A DNA stretch of 64,000 bases from a bacterium (GTDB taxonomy: Bacteria; Vulcanimicrobiota; Vulcanimicrobiia; Vulcanimicrobiales; Vulcanimicrobiaceae), in assembly GCA_021805775.1 (NCBI GenBank), contig JAJZED010000003.1, positions 81,837 to 145,836 of the forward strand, given 5' to 3'. A program made the position numbers and the translations under genes. The notes beneath the pieces were generated by a model that worked only from the letters and a program-made list of their open reading frames with translations, did no database searches and was not told where the DNA came from. Shown here one piece after another: positions 31,603 to 39,699 of this stretch. Positions within the stretch are counted from its first letter, which is position 1; each line of letters starts with the position of its first letter.

Positions 31603-33652
31603 AGCGACCTTCTCGCTTGAAGAGCATGAACGCGGCGGCGCCTTCAGCCATGCGTTTCTCCCAAGCATCGGCCGAGGTGATGGCTGGAACCCGACCGCGC
31701 TCTTGCTTAAAGCGAACGGCGCGCACAGCGAGTTCTTTTGCTTCCTCCGGTGTTAACGCGGTTCGCTTCGCTGAAATCGCCGCTGCAACGTGCTTCAGGC
31801 TCTCCTCGCTCATTGCTTTAGCCAGGATCGCGTAAGCCTCGCCGAAAGGATTGATACGATCGATGAGGTCGATGTCGAGTTCCCGTACATCCATGGCAAA
31901 CTTACGCACGCCGTCTATCAAAGCCGTGTTCGCACTAGGTTCGTTTTCGTCGAGATCGCCCAGGGCGAGTTTTTTTGCCTGCTGCGTTATTACGAGCGCG
32001 GCGATGGCATGTTGGCGCACGGCTTCCTGATCGGCCTCGTCTAGTTCAGGATATTTGGCCTTGATAATCTTGCCGAGGCGCATCTCTGTCAGTTCTTCCG
32101 GCACCAGTTCCTCATCGAACAATCCTCGCTCGATGGATGGTTTGTCTTGCACGAAGGCAGCAATCACTTCGTTTAAGTCCTCACGGCAGATACGCGCTGC
32201 TTCCGCTGATTTTGGTTCTGTGAGCCCCTTGATTTCTATCTGGAACTGCCCAGTCTCAGGGTTGAACCCCACGTTCGGCTTTGCCGGATCGTAGCCGCCC
32301 TCGCAATAGTCGAACCCCGGCGTAGGGCCGTTTTGCGGATTCTTCGGCTTGAATTCGAAACGCGGAGCAAGCACTTGTTCCATCAATAGGCTCGCCGCGA
32401 TCGCCTTCAGCGTGTCGTTTACAGCCTCCGTAACCGCCTCTGCGGAAGCATCCGGCTCAGCGATTAGATTGGTAAAGCGCGCACTGGTTTTACCTGGAGC
32501 ATCGCGCGTGGCACGACCAATGATTTGCACGATCTCCGTGAGGCTCGCCCGATAACCGATCGTGAGTGCATGCTCGCACCAAATCCAATCAAAGCCCTCT
32601 TTAGCCATCCCGAGGGCTATGATAATGTCGACGTGATCTCGGTTATTCTTCTGACTAGGATCCTTCAACGCTGAGGAAACACGATCGCGCTTCGCCTGGT
32701 CGTCTTCCACAAGATCAGCTATACGTAGAACCCGCCCTTCGGGCGTTTTTATCAGGTGGAAGCCGGTCGGAGGATCGGTCCCCTCCCACGTTCCCAATGC
32801 GCCGATGATGTGTTCAACCTCTTTGATCTTATCTTTCGTGCTCTCACGCGAATTAACGCTAGGAATGTGAACGATCGTTTTCTCAGAGGCATTGAGGACG
32901 CTTAGAATTTCGTCGGCGTACGACCCCGAATAGAAATAGTAGCCAATATCGAGTCTCTTTAGATATTGGTATCCATTAAGCTGCTCGTAATAGGTGTATG
33001 TGACTGTCTCGAACTTCGCCTCATCACGCGGCGCGAGCACTGCCTCCGCGTCGCCGCGGAAGTACGAGCCCGTCATAGCGACGATGTGGACCTTATCCCG
33101 GGCGATAAACTGCCCGAGCTGGGCACCGAGACGATTGTCAGGATTGGATGAAGCGTGATGAAACTCGTCAACGGCGATCAGACGATTATCAAAGGCCTCT
33201 ATCCCGAACTTATCCACGGCAAAGCGAAACGTCTGGTGAGTGCAGACAAGTACCTTGTCATCGCTTGCAAGGAACGCACCGAGCAAGTTCACCGTCCCGC
33301 CGTTCTCGCCTGGTGCATTACAGAGATTCCATTTCGGGCTAACCGTCCAATCGGTCCAGAAACCGTACTTACTCAGCGGCTCATCAGAAAAACTTGAACC
33401 GATCGTTTTTTCCGGCACGACGACAATGGCTTGCTTTACGCCTTGGTTTACAAGTTTATCGAGTGCAATGTACATAAGCGCGCGGCTCTTGCCGGATGCC
33501 GGAGGCGACTTAATTAGCAGATACCGCTCGCCGCGCCGCTCGTAGACACGTTCTTGCATCGGTCTCATGCCAAGTGCATTAGATTTGGTTGAACTCCCGT
33601 TCCGTCCATACGTCACCGAAACGGAAGGGATCGAGTTTTGTTCTTCAGTCAC
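31595..33652 (-). CDS. SF2 DEAD/DEAH-box helicase of a restriction-type cassette
   Basis: 685 residues. Walker A PPASGKSR (about residue 50), Walker B VDEFHH (about 165), motif III MTGSYF and motif VI IIGRATR define an SF2 helicase related to type III/ISP restriction translocases. The C-terminal 250 residues (after FDYCEGGYD) are helical and probably partner-binding. Start GTG 33652 overlaps the methyltransferase stop, and the stop overlaps the nuclease start, so the three proteins are co-translated. No nuclease motif is seen within the protein itself. Confidence 0.9.
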   Translation of the reverse strand: MTEEQNSIPSVSVTYGRNGSSTKSNALGMRPMQERVYERRGERYLLIKSPPASGKSRALMYIALDKLVNQGVKQAIVVVPEKTIGSSFSDEPLSKYGFWTDWTVSPKWNLCNAPGENGGTVNLLGAFLASDDKVLVCTHQTFRFAVDKFGIEAFDNRLIAVDEFHHASSNPDNRLGAQLGQFIARDKVHIVAMTGSYFRGDAEAVLAPRDEAKFETVTYTYYEQLNGYQYLKRLDIGYYFYSGSYADEILSVLNASEKTIVHIPSVNSRESTKDKIKEVEHIIGALGTWEGTDPPTGFHLIKTPEGRVLRIADLVEDDQAKRDRVSSALKDPSQKNNRDHVDIIIALGMAKEGFDWIWCEHALTIGYRASLTEIVQIIGRATRDAPGKTSARFTNLIAEPDASAEAVTEAVNDTLKAIAASLLMEQVLAPRFEFKPKNPQNGPTPGFDYCEGGYDPAKPNVGFNPETGQFQIEIKGLTEPKSAEAARICREDLNEVIAAFVQDKPSIERGLFDEELVPEELTEMRLGKIIKAKYPELDEADQEAVRQHAIAALVITQQAKKLALGDLDENEPSANTALIDGVRKFAMDVRELDIDLIDRINPFGEAYAILAKAMSEESLKHVAAAISAKRTALTPEEAKELAVRAVRFKQERGRVPAITSADAWEKRMAEGAAAFMLFKREGRYE

Positions 33653-36429
33653 GCGCTCTCCCTCGTTGTGCGTCGCTTGGCTTCACTTGGTTCCGAAATC
33701 ATCGTTGTGTAAAAATCGAAGAGCTTCTCTAAGCGTTCTGTATCGTTGCGGAATCTACGCCCAATGTAAATGCGCTCCAGCACTTCATCATTATGCTCGT
33801 GTGCCTCGCGCAAGTCTGCAGGCATCGCATCGGGATCGTATAAGTCAGAAATGGTTGCCGGGAAATGCGCTTCGCGCGCCAGTAATATTACCTCAGCGCA
33901 GTGAGCTAGGTCGGCCTTGTTCTTCTTGGTGAGAGTAGGAACGGGGAACGTATTCCAGCCGAGTGTATTCGAATAGGAAAACCGCATTTCCAGCCTGACG
34001 CATACGGTGCCAATCCAAACCCAATGAAGCCGGGAGGCCACCAGCGCCATGTACCAGAGCGGGGTATCGAGCAGCGCGTAGCATTTATTGGAGATGATAC
34101 AGCCCGGAGCGAGAAGTCCGCATGGGAGATATTCGCGATTCTCAGAACTGATTGCTGCAACGGCGATAACTGTCTCCTTTCCTGACTGCCGTACTTCGCC
34201 GAATCGATAAGGAATAGACGCGAGCGCTTTGGTTGTTGCGCGGCCCGATGCTAGGCGCTGCGCGCGAACGCCGGCGAAGCGATCCGCCAACCAGGCGTTT
34301 TCACTAGCCTCCTCGTACTCTTCGTCCCGAACCCAAATACATCTGCGCTCGATCCCGCGAATGAACTCCTGCGAGCCAACGAATGGGCGAATAAAGGGCG
34401 GCGGGACACCGTGCTCTCTCAAGGCGACCGAAGCCTCACCTGCGCCAAGCAATAAGTGCCCGCCGTCGTTGGGCATGTTACCAAAGCTCATTTCATGCAA
34501 GTCACTGAGTGGACGTGACAGGGGACCGACGATGATATTCGGACCCGGCACTAAGTAGGCGTTGATGTTTTCGACAACCTTGACCGTCGCACCGTTGTCG
34601 CCTGTATCAGAGAAAAGGAATCGTGTTCGGCCTGAATGATTCGACATTCCGACGATCACCACGGTTACGCCTGCGTTGTAGCTCGCCAGGTTTGCCCACT
34701 TAAATGAAGAGTGCGCGAATGCAATTTCGTGCCCTGTGGCGAAAATTAGCGACCAGAGAGTTTCGACCTGTCGGCCTTGGCAGACCGAATTGGTCGCCAC
34801 AAAGGCAGATACCGCGGTCGTTTTTGTTCCGTAGTCTGCGGCCTTCATAAACCAGCCAGTTACATAGTCGAGAGATTTCCAGTTGCCCGTACGTCCATCG
34901 AAAATCGCCTTAAGGTCGAATTTTTGTTCGGCGGTTTGCCACTGGCTACCACGATATGGCGGATTTCCACAAATGTAAGTATCCCCGCCTTCATTCTCGA
35001 AGTCGATTTCTGCTTGATTTAATGGTGTGCTAAAAAGGTCATCGCCATGTAACTCTACGCCTATACCTGTCGGTGGGCAGATGCTAAGCCAATCCAATCG
35101 CAGAGCGTTACCGCAGGTAATCCAGTTATCTGCCTTGAGCGGCAAGAATTCAGTCAAAGCAAGTTGCTTACCTCGGTACAAGACATCGCATTGGAATTCC
35201 GCGATTATCAGCGCTAGGCGCGCGACTTCAGCAGCAAAGTCTCGAATCTCAATACCACGGAAGTTAGTAAGTGGAATGTCGGTCGGGCGTTCCGGTTCAC
35301 CTCGGCGACGATTGATCCCCGCCTCGATCTCGCGCATCTCTTTGTAAGCGATAACGAGAAAGTTACCGCTGCCGCACGCCGGATCAAAGACGCGGATGCG
35401 CGCCATACGATTGCGCAGATTTAATAGCTTTCGAGAGCTCTCGCCCGCGTCTTCCAACTGCGCTCGAATCGCATCTAGGAACAGTGGATTGAGGACTTTT
35501 AGGATATTCGGTCGACTAGTGTAGTGCATCCCCAATGCGCCGCGCTCCTCATCGTCTGCGACCGCCTGAATCATCGACCCAAAGATGTCGGGGTTGATCT
35601 TGGTCCAATCAAGGTTTCCGATGTGCAAAAAATACGATCGCGCGATTTTACTGAAGTGCGGCACGCCAGGATCGCCGGCGAAGAGCCCTCCGTTCACGTA
35701 GGGAAACACGTCGGCCCAGCGTGGCGTTTTCTCTTTTGCGCGCTCCTCGATCTTGACATTCATCGCGCGAAACACTTCGCCAATCACCTCGTGGGTGTTA
35801 GACGAATCCTTGGCGCTCATCAGTTCGACCGTGCTAGTAAACAGCCCAGACCCACTGAAGATATCGGTATCCTCTGCAAAGAAGCAAAAAATTAGTCGCG
35901 CCATGAAATGATTCATGTCGTGACGACGCTCTGCCGTACCCCACTCGGAGTTATCTTTCAGTAGTTCGACGTAGAGCCGATTGAGGCGCCCCGTCGCGCG
36001 GATGTCGATTGAACTGTCGCGAATTTGTTTGACGGTCGAGATGCCTGCAAGCTGCAGAAAAAACCCGAAATGGTTCGGGAAATCCGCGTAGGCGCAAGCT
36101 ACAGTCTCGCCAGAATCAAGGTCCTCTGACTCAAAGGCCTCGCCATCGGTCGCCAGCACAAACTGCGCCTTTGCCCTAGCGGTAGCCGGACTGGCCTTAA
36201 GTGCGGCAAGCGTCTTCGTAACATCACCGCTGGTCGCGACTGCAATATGTATGTTGTTGTGTTGAAGAACGCCACCGAGATCGGATTTGTTTGTCGTGCC
36301 CGCACGAAGGCGTTTGATCGTTGTCTCTTTGTTTCCGAATGCTTCAAGGAATTGGTACGGAAATTCGAGTGGATCGAACGGCCGTTCAGCTAAAGCTGTT
36401 ATCGCCTCTTCAATCTCAACCGCGTTCAC
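33649..36429 (-). CDS. MmeI-like adenine DNA methyltransferase
   Basis: 926 residues from GTG 36429 with a strong upstream AGGAGG. SAM motif I FDPACGSGNF (about residue 347) and catalytic motif IV GNPPY (about 488) mark an N6-adenine methylase. The helical segment before them (HDMNHFMARLIFCFFAEDTD) is typical of the MmeI family (type IIL), and the C-terminal part should be the target-recognition domain. I cannot find the PD-(D/E)xK residues of MmeI in the N-terminal 200 residues, so cutting probably depends on the separate helicase and GIY-YIG proteins. Codon use looks less GC-rich than the core genes. Confidence 0.9.
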   Translation of the reverse strand: MNAVEIEEAITALAERPFDPLEFPYQFLEAFGNKETTIKRLRAGTTNKSDLGGVLQHNNIHIAVATSGDVTKTLAALKASPATARAKAQFVLATDGEAFESEDLDSGETVACAYADFPNHFGFFLQLAGISTVKQIRDSSIDIRATGRLNRLYVELLKDNSEWGTAERRHDMNHFMARLIFCFFAEDTDIFSGSGLFTSTVELMSAKDSSNTHEVIGEVFRAMNVKIEERAKEKTPRWADVFPYVNGGLFAGDPGVPHFSKIARSYFLHIGNLDWTKINPDIFGSMIQAVADDEERGALGMHYTSRPNILKVLNPLFLDAIRAQLEDAGESSRKLLNLRNRMARIRVFDPACGSGNFLVIAYKEMREIEAGINRRRGEPERPTDIPLTNFRGIEIRDFAAEVARLALIIAEFQCDVLYRGKQLALTEFLPLKADNWITCGNALRLDWLSICPPTGIGVELHGDDLFSTPLNQAEIDFENEGGDTYICGNPPYRGSQWQTAEQKFDLKAIFDGRTGNWKSLDYVTGWFMKAADYGTKTTAVSAFVATNSVCQGRQVETLWSLIFATGHEIAFAHSSFKWANLASYNAGVTVVIVGMSNHSGRTRFLFSDTGDNGATVKVVENINAYLVPGPNIIVGPLSRPLSDLHEMSFGNMPNDGGHLLLGAGEASVALREHGVPPPFIRPFVGSQEFIRGIERRCIWVRDEEYEEASENAWLADRFAGVRAQRLASGRATTKALASIPYRFGEVRQSGKETVIAVAAISSENREYLPCGLLAPGCIISNKCYALLDTPLWYMALVASRLHWVWIGTVCVRLEMRFSYSNTLGWNTFPVPTLTKKNKADLAHCAEVILLAREAHFPATISDLYDPDAMPADLREAHEHNDEVLERIYIGRRFRNDTERLEKLFDFYTTMISEPSEAKRRTTRESA

Positions 36430-36468
36430 ACGGCCTCCTCATGGTGGGACTTGTGACGAATTCCCATA

Positions 36469-37472
36469 CTAAGCACTCACGGCGCTTTCGAAAACTCGGA
36501 GCTGCTCGATCACTCGATCGAAAAAGGGCGGATCGCTTAGAAACATCTGCCTCATATTACGATAATCGTTCGCCAGGTCACGAAGCACCCCGAACCAGGA
36601 ACAACAGTCAGCGTTCCCGGCTTCGCGAGGTCGTACCGCGCCCATGCCGCAGGGTCGTACACGTCCTTGAAGGCGCGTACATCGTCGAGCATTGCAAGAT
36701 CGCGAGCTGCGAACTTTCCCACTTGCGTTTGCAACATCGCAGTAACATCGGAATAGTGCCTCGAAAGGAATCGCCGCGGATTTTCACGGAAGCTCTCCGC
36801 GTGAAGCGCCGTGACCTTCTCCCAGAACGTCCTGTCCGGCGCGAGAACATTGCATGAGATCTGCGGTTCCTGCAGTATCATCGGGGTTTCAGCAAAATAC
36901 GGCACTACCGCCTTCAACTCTGAAGGCGCAGTTTTGGCACGCCAGCCTAACTCGATTGTTACGACGCCCCTGATATAGGGTTGGACTCGATCAGGGTCGC
37001 TTTTGGGGTACTCGAAGAGCAGCGCATCCCGATCACTTGAATCGATCCCTATTTTCCAGCCGTCGAAAATGCCAAGTAGTGCCGCGGTCCGCGAACGGAG
37101 TGTTGAGAGATGCTGATCGCCAACGTAGGCTGCACAAGCATCATAGAGCAGGCGCATGCGTTCTTCGCGCTTCGCCTTGTTGATGCCAGGCTCTTCAGGG
37201 TCGGGCAAGCCTTGCGTAATGAAAAATACGGAATTAGTGACAACGTCAATATCTCCGGAGAACCGTTGGATTAGGCCGTAAGCTTTGGAGAGTGACGTTC
37301 CGCCTCTAAACGTCATCGTTGCATTTCCGGGCGGAAGAGCGAAAAGAAACTTCAAGGTCCGGCAAACCCAGAAGTCCTTTTCCACGATCGTGAAATCGAC
37401 ATTTATTTGCGCCGCGCGCTCTTGGATGACTTGTCGCCGGTCAAGAGCGGGGCGGCGCGTGAAGCTATCCAC
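36469..37472 (-). pseudogene. AbiEii-type nucleotidyltransferase toxin, frameshifted near the 3' end
   Basis: Start GTG 37472 overlaps the abiEi stop by 8 bases. The nucleotidyltransferase site is present (TFRGGTSLSKAYGLI, RFSGDIDVV), followed by the usual AbiEii helical part (DRTFWEKVTALHAESFRE, SRHYSDVTAML). The main frame stops at 36552, but the expected C-terminus (NDYRNMRQMFLSDPPFFDRV) is encoded in the next frame and ends at 36469. One base missing in the four-C run at 36588-36591 would restore a single frame. This may be real inactivation or an error in sequencing. Intact AbiEii modifies tRNA or other targets to abort phage infection. Confidence 0.85.
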
Positions 37473-38097
37473 GCGTCGCCTGCTTCTCGTCCAGGATCGC
37501 ATCGATAACTGGGAGCATCCACGACGGAACACGACGCCCGCGCTGCCGGAGTTTCTTCTCCAGCCGGTGCTCGCGCACGAACTCGCGCACCTTCGCGATG
37601 TCCTTATCGGTGATGTGCGACTTGCCAACTGCCCGAAGCGCGTCGATGACCAACTCGGCGGGGTTGCCATCGCGTGCGAGCGACCGTGGGCCGGCCGTTT
37701 TCAGGCGGATCGTCTGCCCGCCAATCTTTAGGTCTCGTGGGAACAGGTCAGTGCGGTACACGGGTTGCTCCATGACCTGCGTGGTGAGACCGAGCTTGTT
37801 GGCGGCATCGAGTTCGGGGCGTTCGATCGTGGCGCCGGTCTTCCGAGCGTGGGCGGCGATAATCGCTTCCGGTGCGGGACCGAGAACACCGATGCGCGGG
37901 CTGGTTGCGGGGATGTCATAGTAGCCCTTAGACAACCGCCGAACCGCCCCAACCTTCACCATACGGTGTAGAGTCTGCCGAACGGTATCCTCGGAACCTA
38001 GCCGCGCCCGAACAAGTTCGGCAGGCGTGAAGACTGTGCCCAGCTCTAGTCTGTGCACGTATCTCCGGATCGCATCTGCCGTTGTCAGAGTAGCCAC
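37465..38097 (-). CDS. AbiEi-type antitoxin (DUF6088-like)
   Basis: 210 residues from GTG 38097. An N-terminal winged-helix region (RRYVHRLELGTVFTPAELVR, VRQTLHRMVKVGAVRRLSKG) should bind DNA, and the C-terminal part (GGQTIRLKTAGPR, IDALRAVGKS) is the AbiEi antitoxin domain. Type IV antitoxin that represses its own operon. It precedes and overlaps the AbiEii gene. A promoter with near-consensus boxes lies immediately upstream. Confidence 0.87.
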   Translation of the reverse strand: MATLTTADAIRRYVHRLELGTVFTPAELVRARLGSEDTVRQTLHRMVKVGAVRRLSKGYYDIPATSPRIGVLGPAPEAIIAAHARKTGATIERPELDAANKLGLTTQVMEQPVYRTDLFPRDLKIGGQTIRLKTAGPRSLARDGNPAELVIDALRAVGKSHITDKDIAKVREFVREHRLEKKLRQRGRRVPSWMLPVIDAILDEKQATRG

Positions 38098-38107
38098 GAT
38101 ATGTCAC

Positions 38108-38136
38108 ATTTTACTATAGAATAACGTGACCATCAA
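38108..38136 (-). promoter_or_regulatory. Promoter of the AbiE operon
   Basis: On the - strand: TTGATG (38131-38136), a 17-base spacer and TAAAAT (38108-38113). The abiEi GTG starts 10 bases after the -10 box, so the transcript would have almost no leader. Confidence 0.6.
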
Positions 38137-38498
38137 CGCCTTCATTCTCGACGGCCTTATATCTTGATTTGCACCCCACTCAATCTTCGGAACGAGGGCG
38201 CGAGCCGAGGCACGGCTTTGCTATTTTGAGCCGCCGTCATCGCTTGCGGTTTACCCCCTTGCCCTGCGGACATCTCTTCAGGCCGCCGGAGCTCGCCGCC
38301 CATAGCCGGCTCGCATTCACGTTCTCCTCCCGTCGATCAGCCGCGGCCGTGCCCCGTTCCCCCGCCACTCTTCACGCTCTTGAGGTCACTCACCGAAGGC
38401 CTGGGGGCTTTTATCGTTAGCGGCCACTACGACCCACATATCGTTAGCAAGATGGCGTTGTTTCGCCCTCGCCCCATTTGTCAAACCACTACCGCCCC

Positions 38499-38660
38499 AA
38501 CTCGGAGTGACGCCAAGCCTTCCTCGGCGCGCCCCTCGGTACGCCCCTTCGGGGCTACTCGGGGTGACATTGTGGCCCGCGCTACTCGGGGTGACAACGA
38601 TTTACTCGCCGTCGCTGCGGCCCCTCGATACGGTTGCTTCGCAACCTACTCGGGGTGACA
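38499..38660 (+). repeat. Cluster of REP-like elements
   Basis: Two full units (38532-38569 and 38621-38660) share outer arms CCCTCG(G/A)TACG and CTACTCGGGGTGACA around different small hairpins (GCCCC/GGGGC and GGTTGC/GCAACC). Two partial units (38499-38511 and 38580-38596) carry only the right arm. The hairpin bases differ while pairing is kept, so the structure matters. Confidence 0.7.
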
Positions 38661-38785
38661 CTCGCTCTCGCCGCCGTTGACATCGTCGTCGGCGGCGGCT
38701 TCGTTTGAGTCCGTTGATTCCGCTCTACAGAGCGGGCAGGTGACGAGTCAATAATCCGGCGGGCAGCCGCACTCGCGTTCGGTGC

Positions 38786-39394
38786 TCACATCAATCGTCG
38801 GCCTTCGAGCGCGCGCGCGAGCGTCGCTTCGTCGGCGTAATCGAGGTCGCTGCCGATCGGCAGCCCGTACGCGAGCCGCGATACCGTCGCAACTAACGGC
38901 GCGAGCAAGCGCGAGAGATAGAGCGCGGTCGCTTCGCCTTCGGCGTTGGGATTCGTCGCGATAATCACTTCGTGCGTCGCTTCGCTGCCGACGCGTTCGA
39001 CGAGTTCGCGCACGCGCAGTTGCCCGGGCCCGATGCCGTCCATCGGCGAAATCACGCCGCCGAGCACGTGGTAGCGCCCGTGAAACGCCCCCGAACGTTC
39101 GATCGCGTAAAGATCTTTTGCGTCGGCGACGACGCAGAGCAACGTCGCGTCGCGCCGTTCGTCGCGGCAGAACGCGCAGGGATCGCTCTCGGTAATCGAA
39201 GCGCAGACCGAACAGAACCCCACCCGATCCTTCACCGCGAGAATCGCTTCGGAGAGCGATTGCGCTTCGTTGCGCGGGCGATTGAGAATATGAAAGACCA
39301 GTCGTGCTGCGGTCTTCGGGCCGATCGTCGGGAGTTTCGTAAACTCGTTGATGAGCGCGACGACCGGCTCGGCCGGCGGCTCGGAGCGCGTCAC
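38786..39394 (-). CDS. recR: Recombination mediator RecR
   Basis: 202 residues, the family's usual size. An HhH motif (LPTIGPKTAARLVFHIL), a C4 zinc finger (CSVCASITESDPCAFC) and a Toprim domain (LLCVVADAKDLYAIE, VIIATNPNAEGEATALYLSR) are all present. RecR loads RecA at gaps with RecO/RecF. GTG start overlapping the ybaB stop; ybaB-recR-dnaX is a widely conserved group. Confidence 0.97.
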   Translation of the reverse strand: MTRSEPPAEPVVALINEFTKLPTIGPKTAARLVFHILNRPRNEAQSLSEAILAVKDRVGFCSVCASITESDPCAFCRDERRDATLLCVVADAKDLYAIERSGAFHGRYHVLGGVISPMDGIGPGQLRVRELVERVGSEATHEVIIATNPNAEGEATALYLSRLLAPLVATVSRLAYGLPIGSDLDYADEATLARALEGRRLM

Positions 39395-39699
39395 ATCAGG
39401 CCCGGAATGCGCATGCCTCCGGTAAACGCGGACATACGCTTCTGCGAGGTCTCATTCGCTTTCCCCAATGCATCGTTCACCGCGACCGTTACCAGATCTT
39501 CAAGCGTCTCGATATCCTCGGGATCGACCGCTTCTTTCCCGATATGCACGCGCGTGACGCGCTGATCGCAGGTCATCTCCACGCTCACCGCACCGCCGGC
39601 GGCAACGCCGGTGACGCTCGTCGTCGCAAGCTCCTCTTGCGCCTTGAGCATCTCGCTCTGCATCTTCTTGACTTGGGCCATCAATTGCGCTTGGTTCAC
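39391..39699 (-). CDS. ybaB: YbaB/EbfC nucleoid-associated protein
   Basis: 102 residues. Characteristic N-terminal helix (MNQAQLMAQVKKMQSEMLKA) and core (VEMTCDQRVTRVHIGKEAVD, EDLVTVAVNDALGKANE). Small dimeric DNA-binding protein encoded between dnaX and recR in many bacteria. GTG start overlapping the dnaX stop (GTGA). Confidence 0.95.
   Translation of the reverse strand: MNQAQLMAQVKKMQSEMLKAQEELATTSVTGVAAGGAVSVEMTCDQRVTRVHIGKEAVDPEDIETLEDLVTVAVNDALGKANETSQKRMSAFTGGMRIPGLM

Larger units (their letters stand above)
38098..38785. other. Island-core boundary region, no gene seen
   Basis: About 690 bases between the abiEi start and the recR stop. Short + strand frames (38169-38420, 38380-38658) lack coding character and run through repeats. 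The left end holds the AbiE promoter and the right half holds hairpin repeats. The recR end is followed by no clear intrinsic terminator. Confidence 0.5.

Noticed and set aside
30421..36429. BREX, DISARM or type I restriction system
   Set aside because: No PglZ, BrxC, DrmB/DUF1998, HsdS or HsdR-like gene is present.
38169..38658. Two short + strand frames before recR
   Set aside because: They run through the REP-like repeats and lack starts with ribosome-binding sites.
38499..38660. CRISPR array
   Set aside because: Repeat units are unevenly spaced, contain self-complementary hairpins of differing sequence and no cas gene is near.
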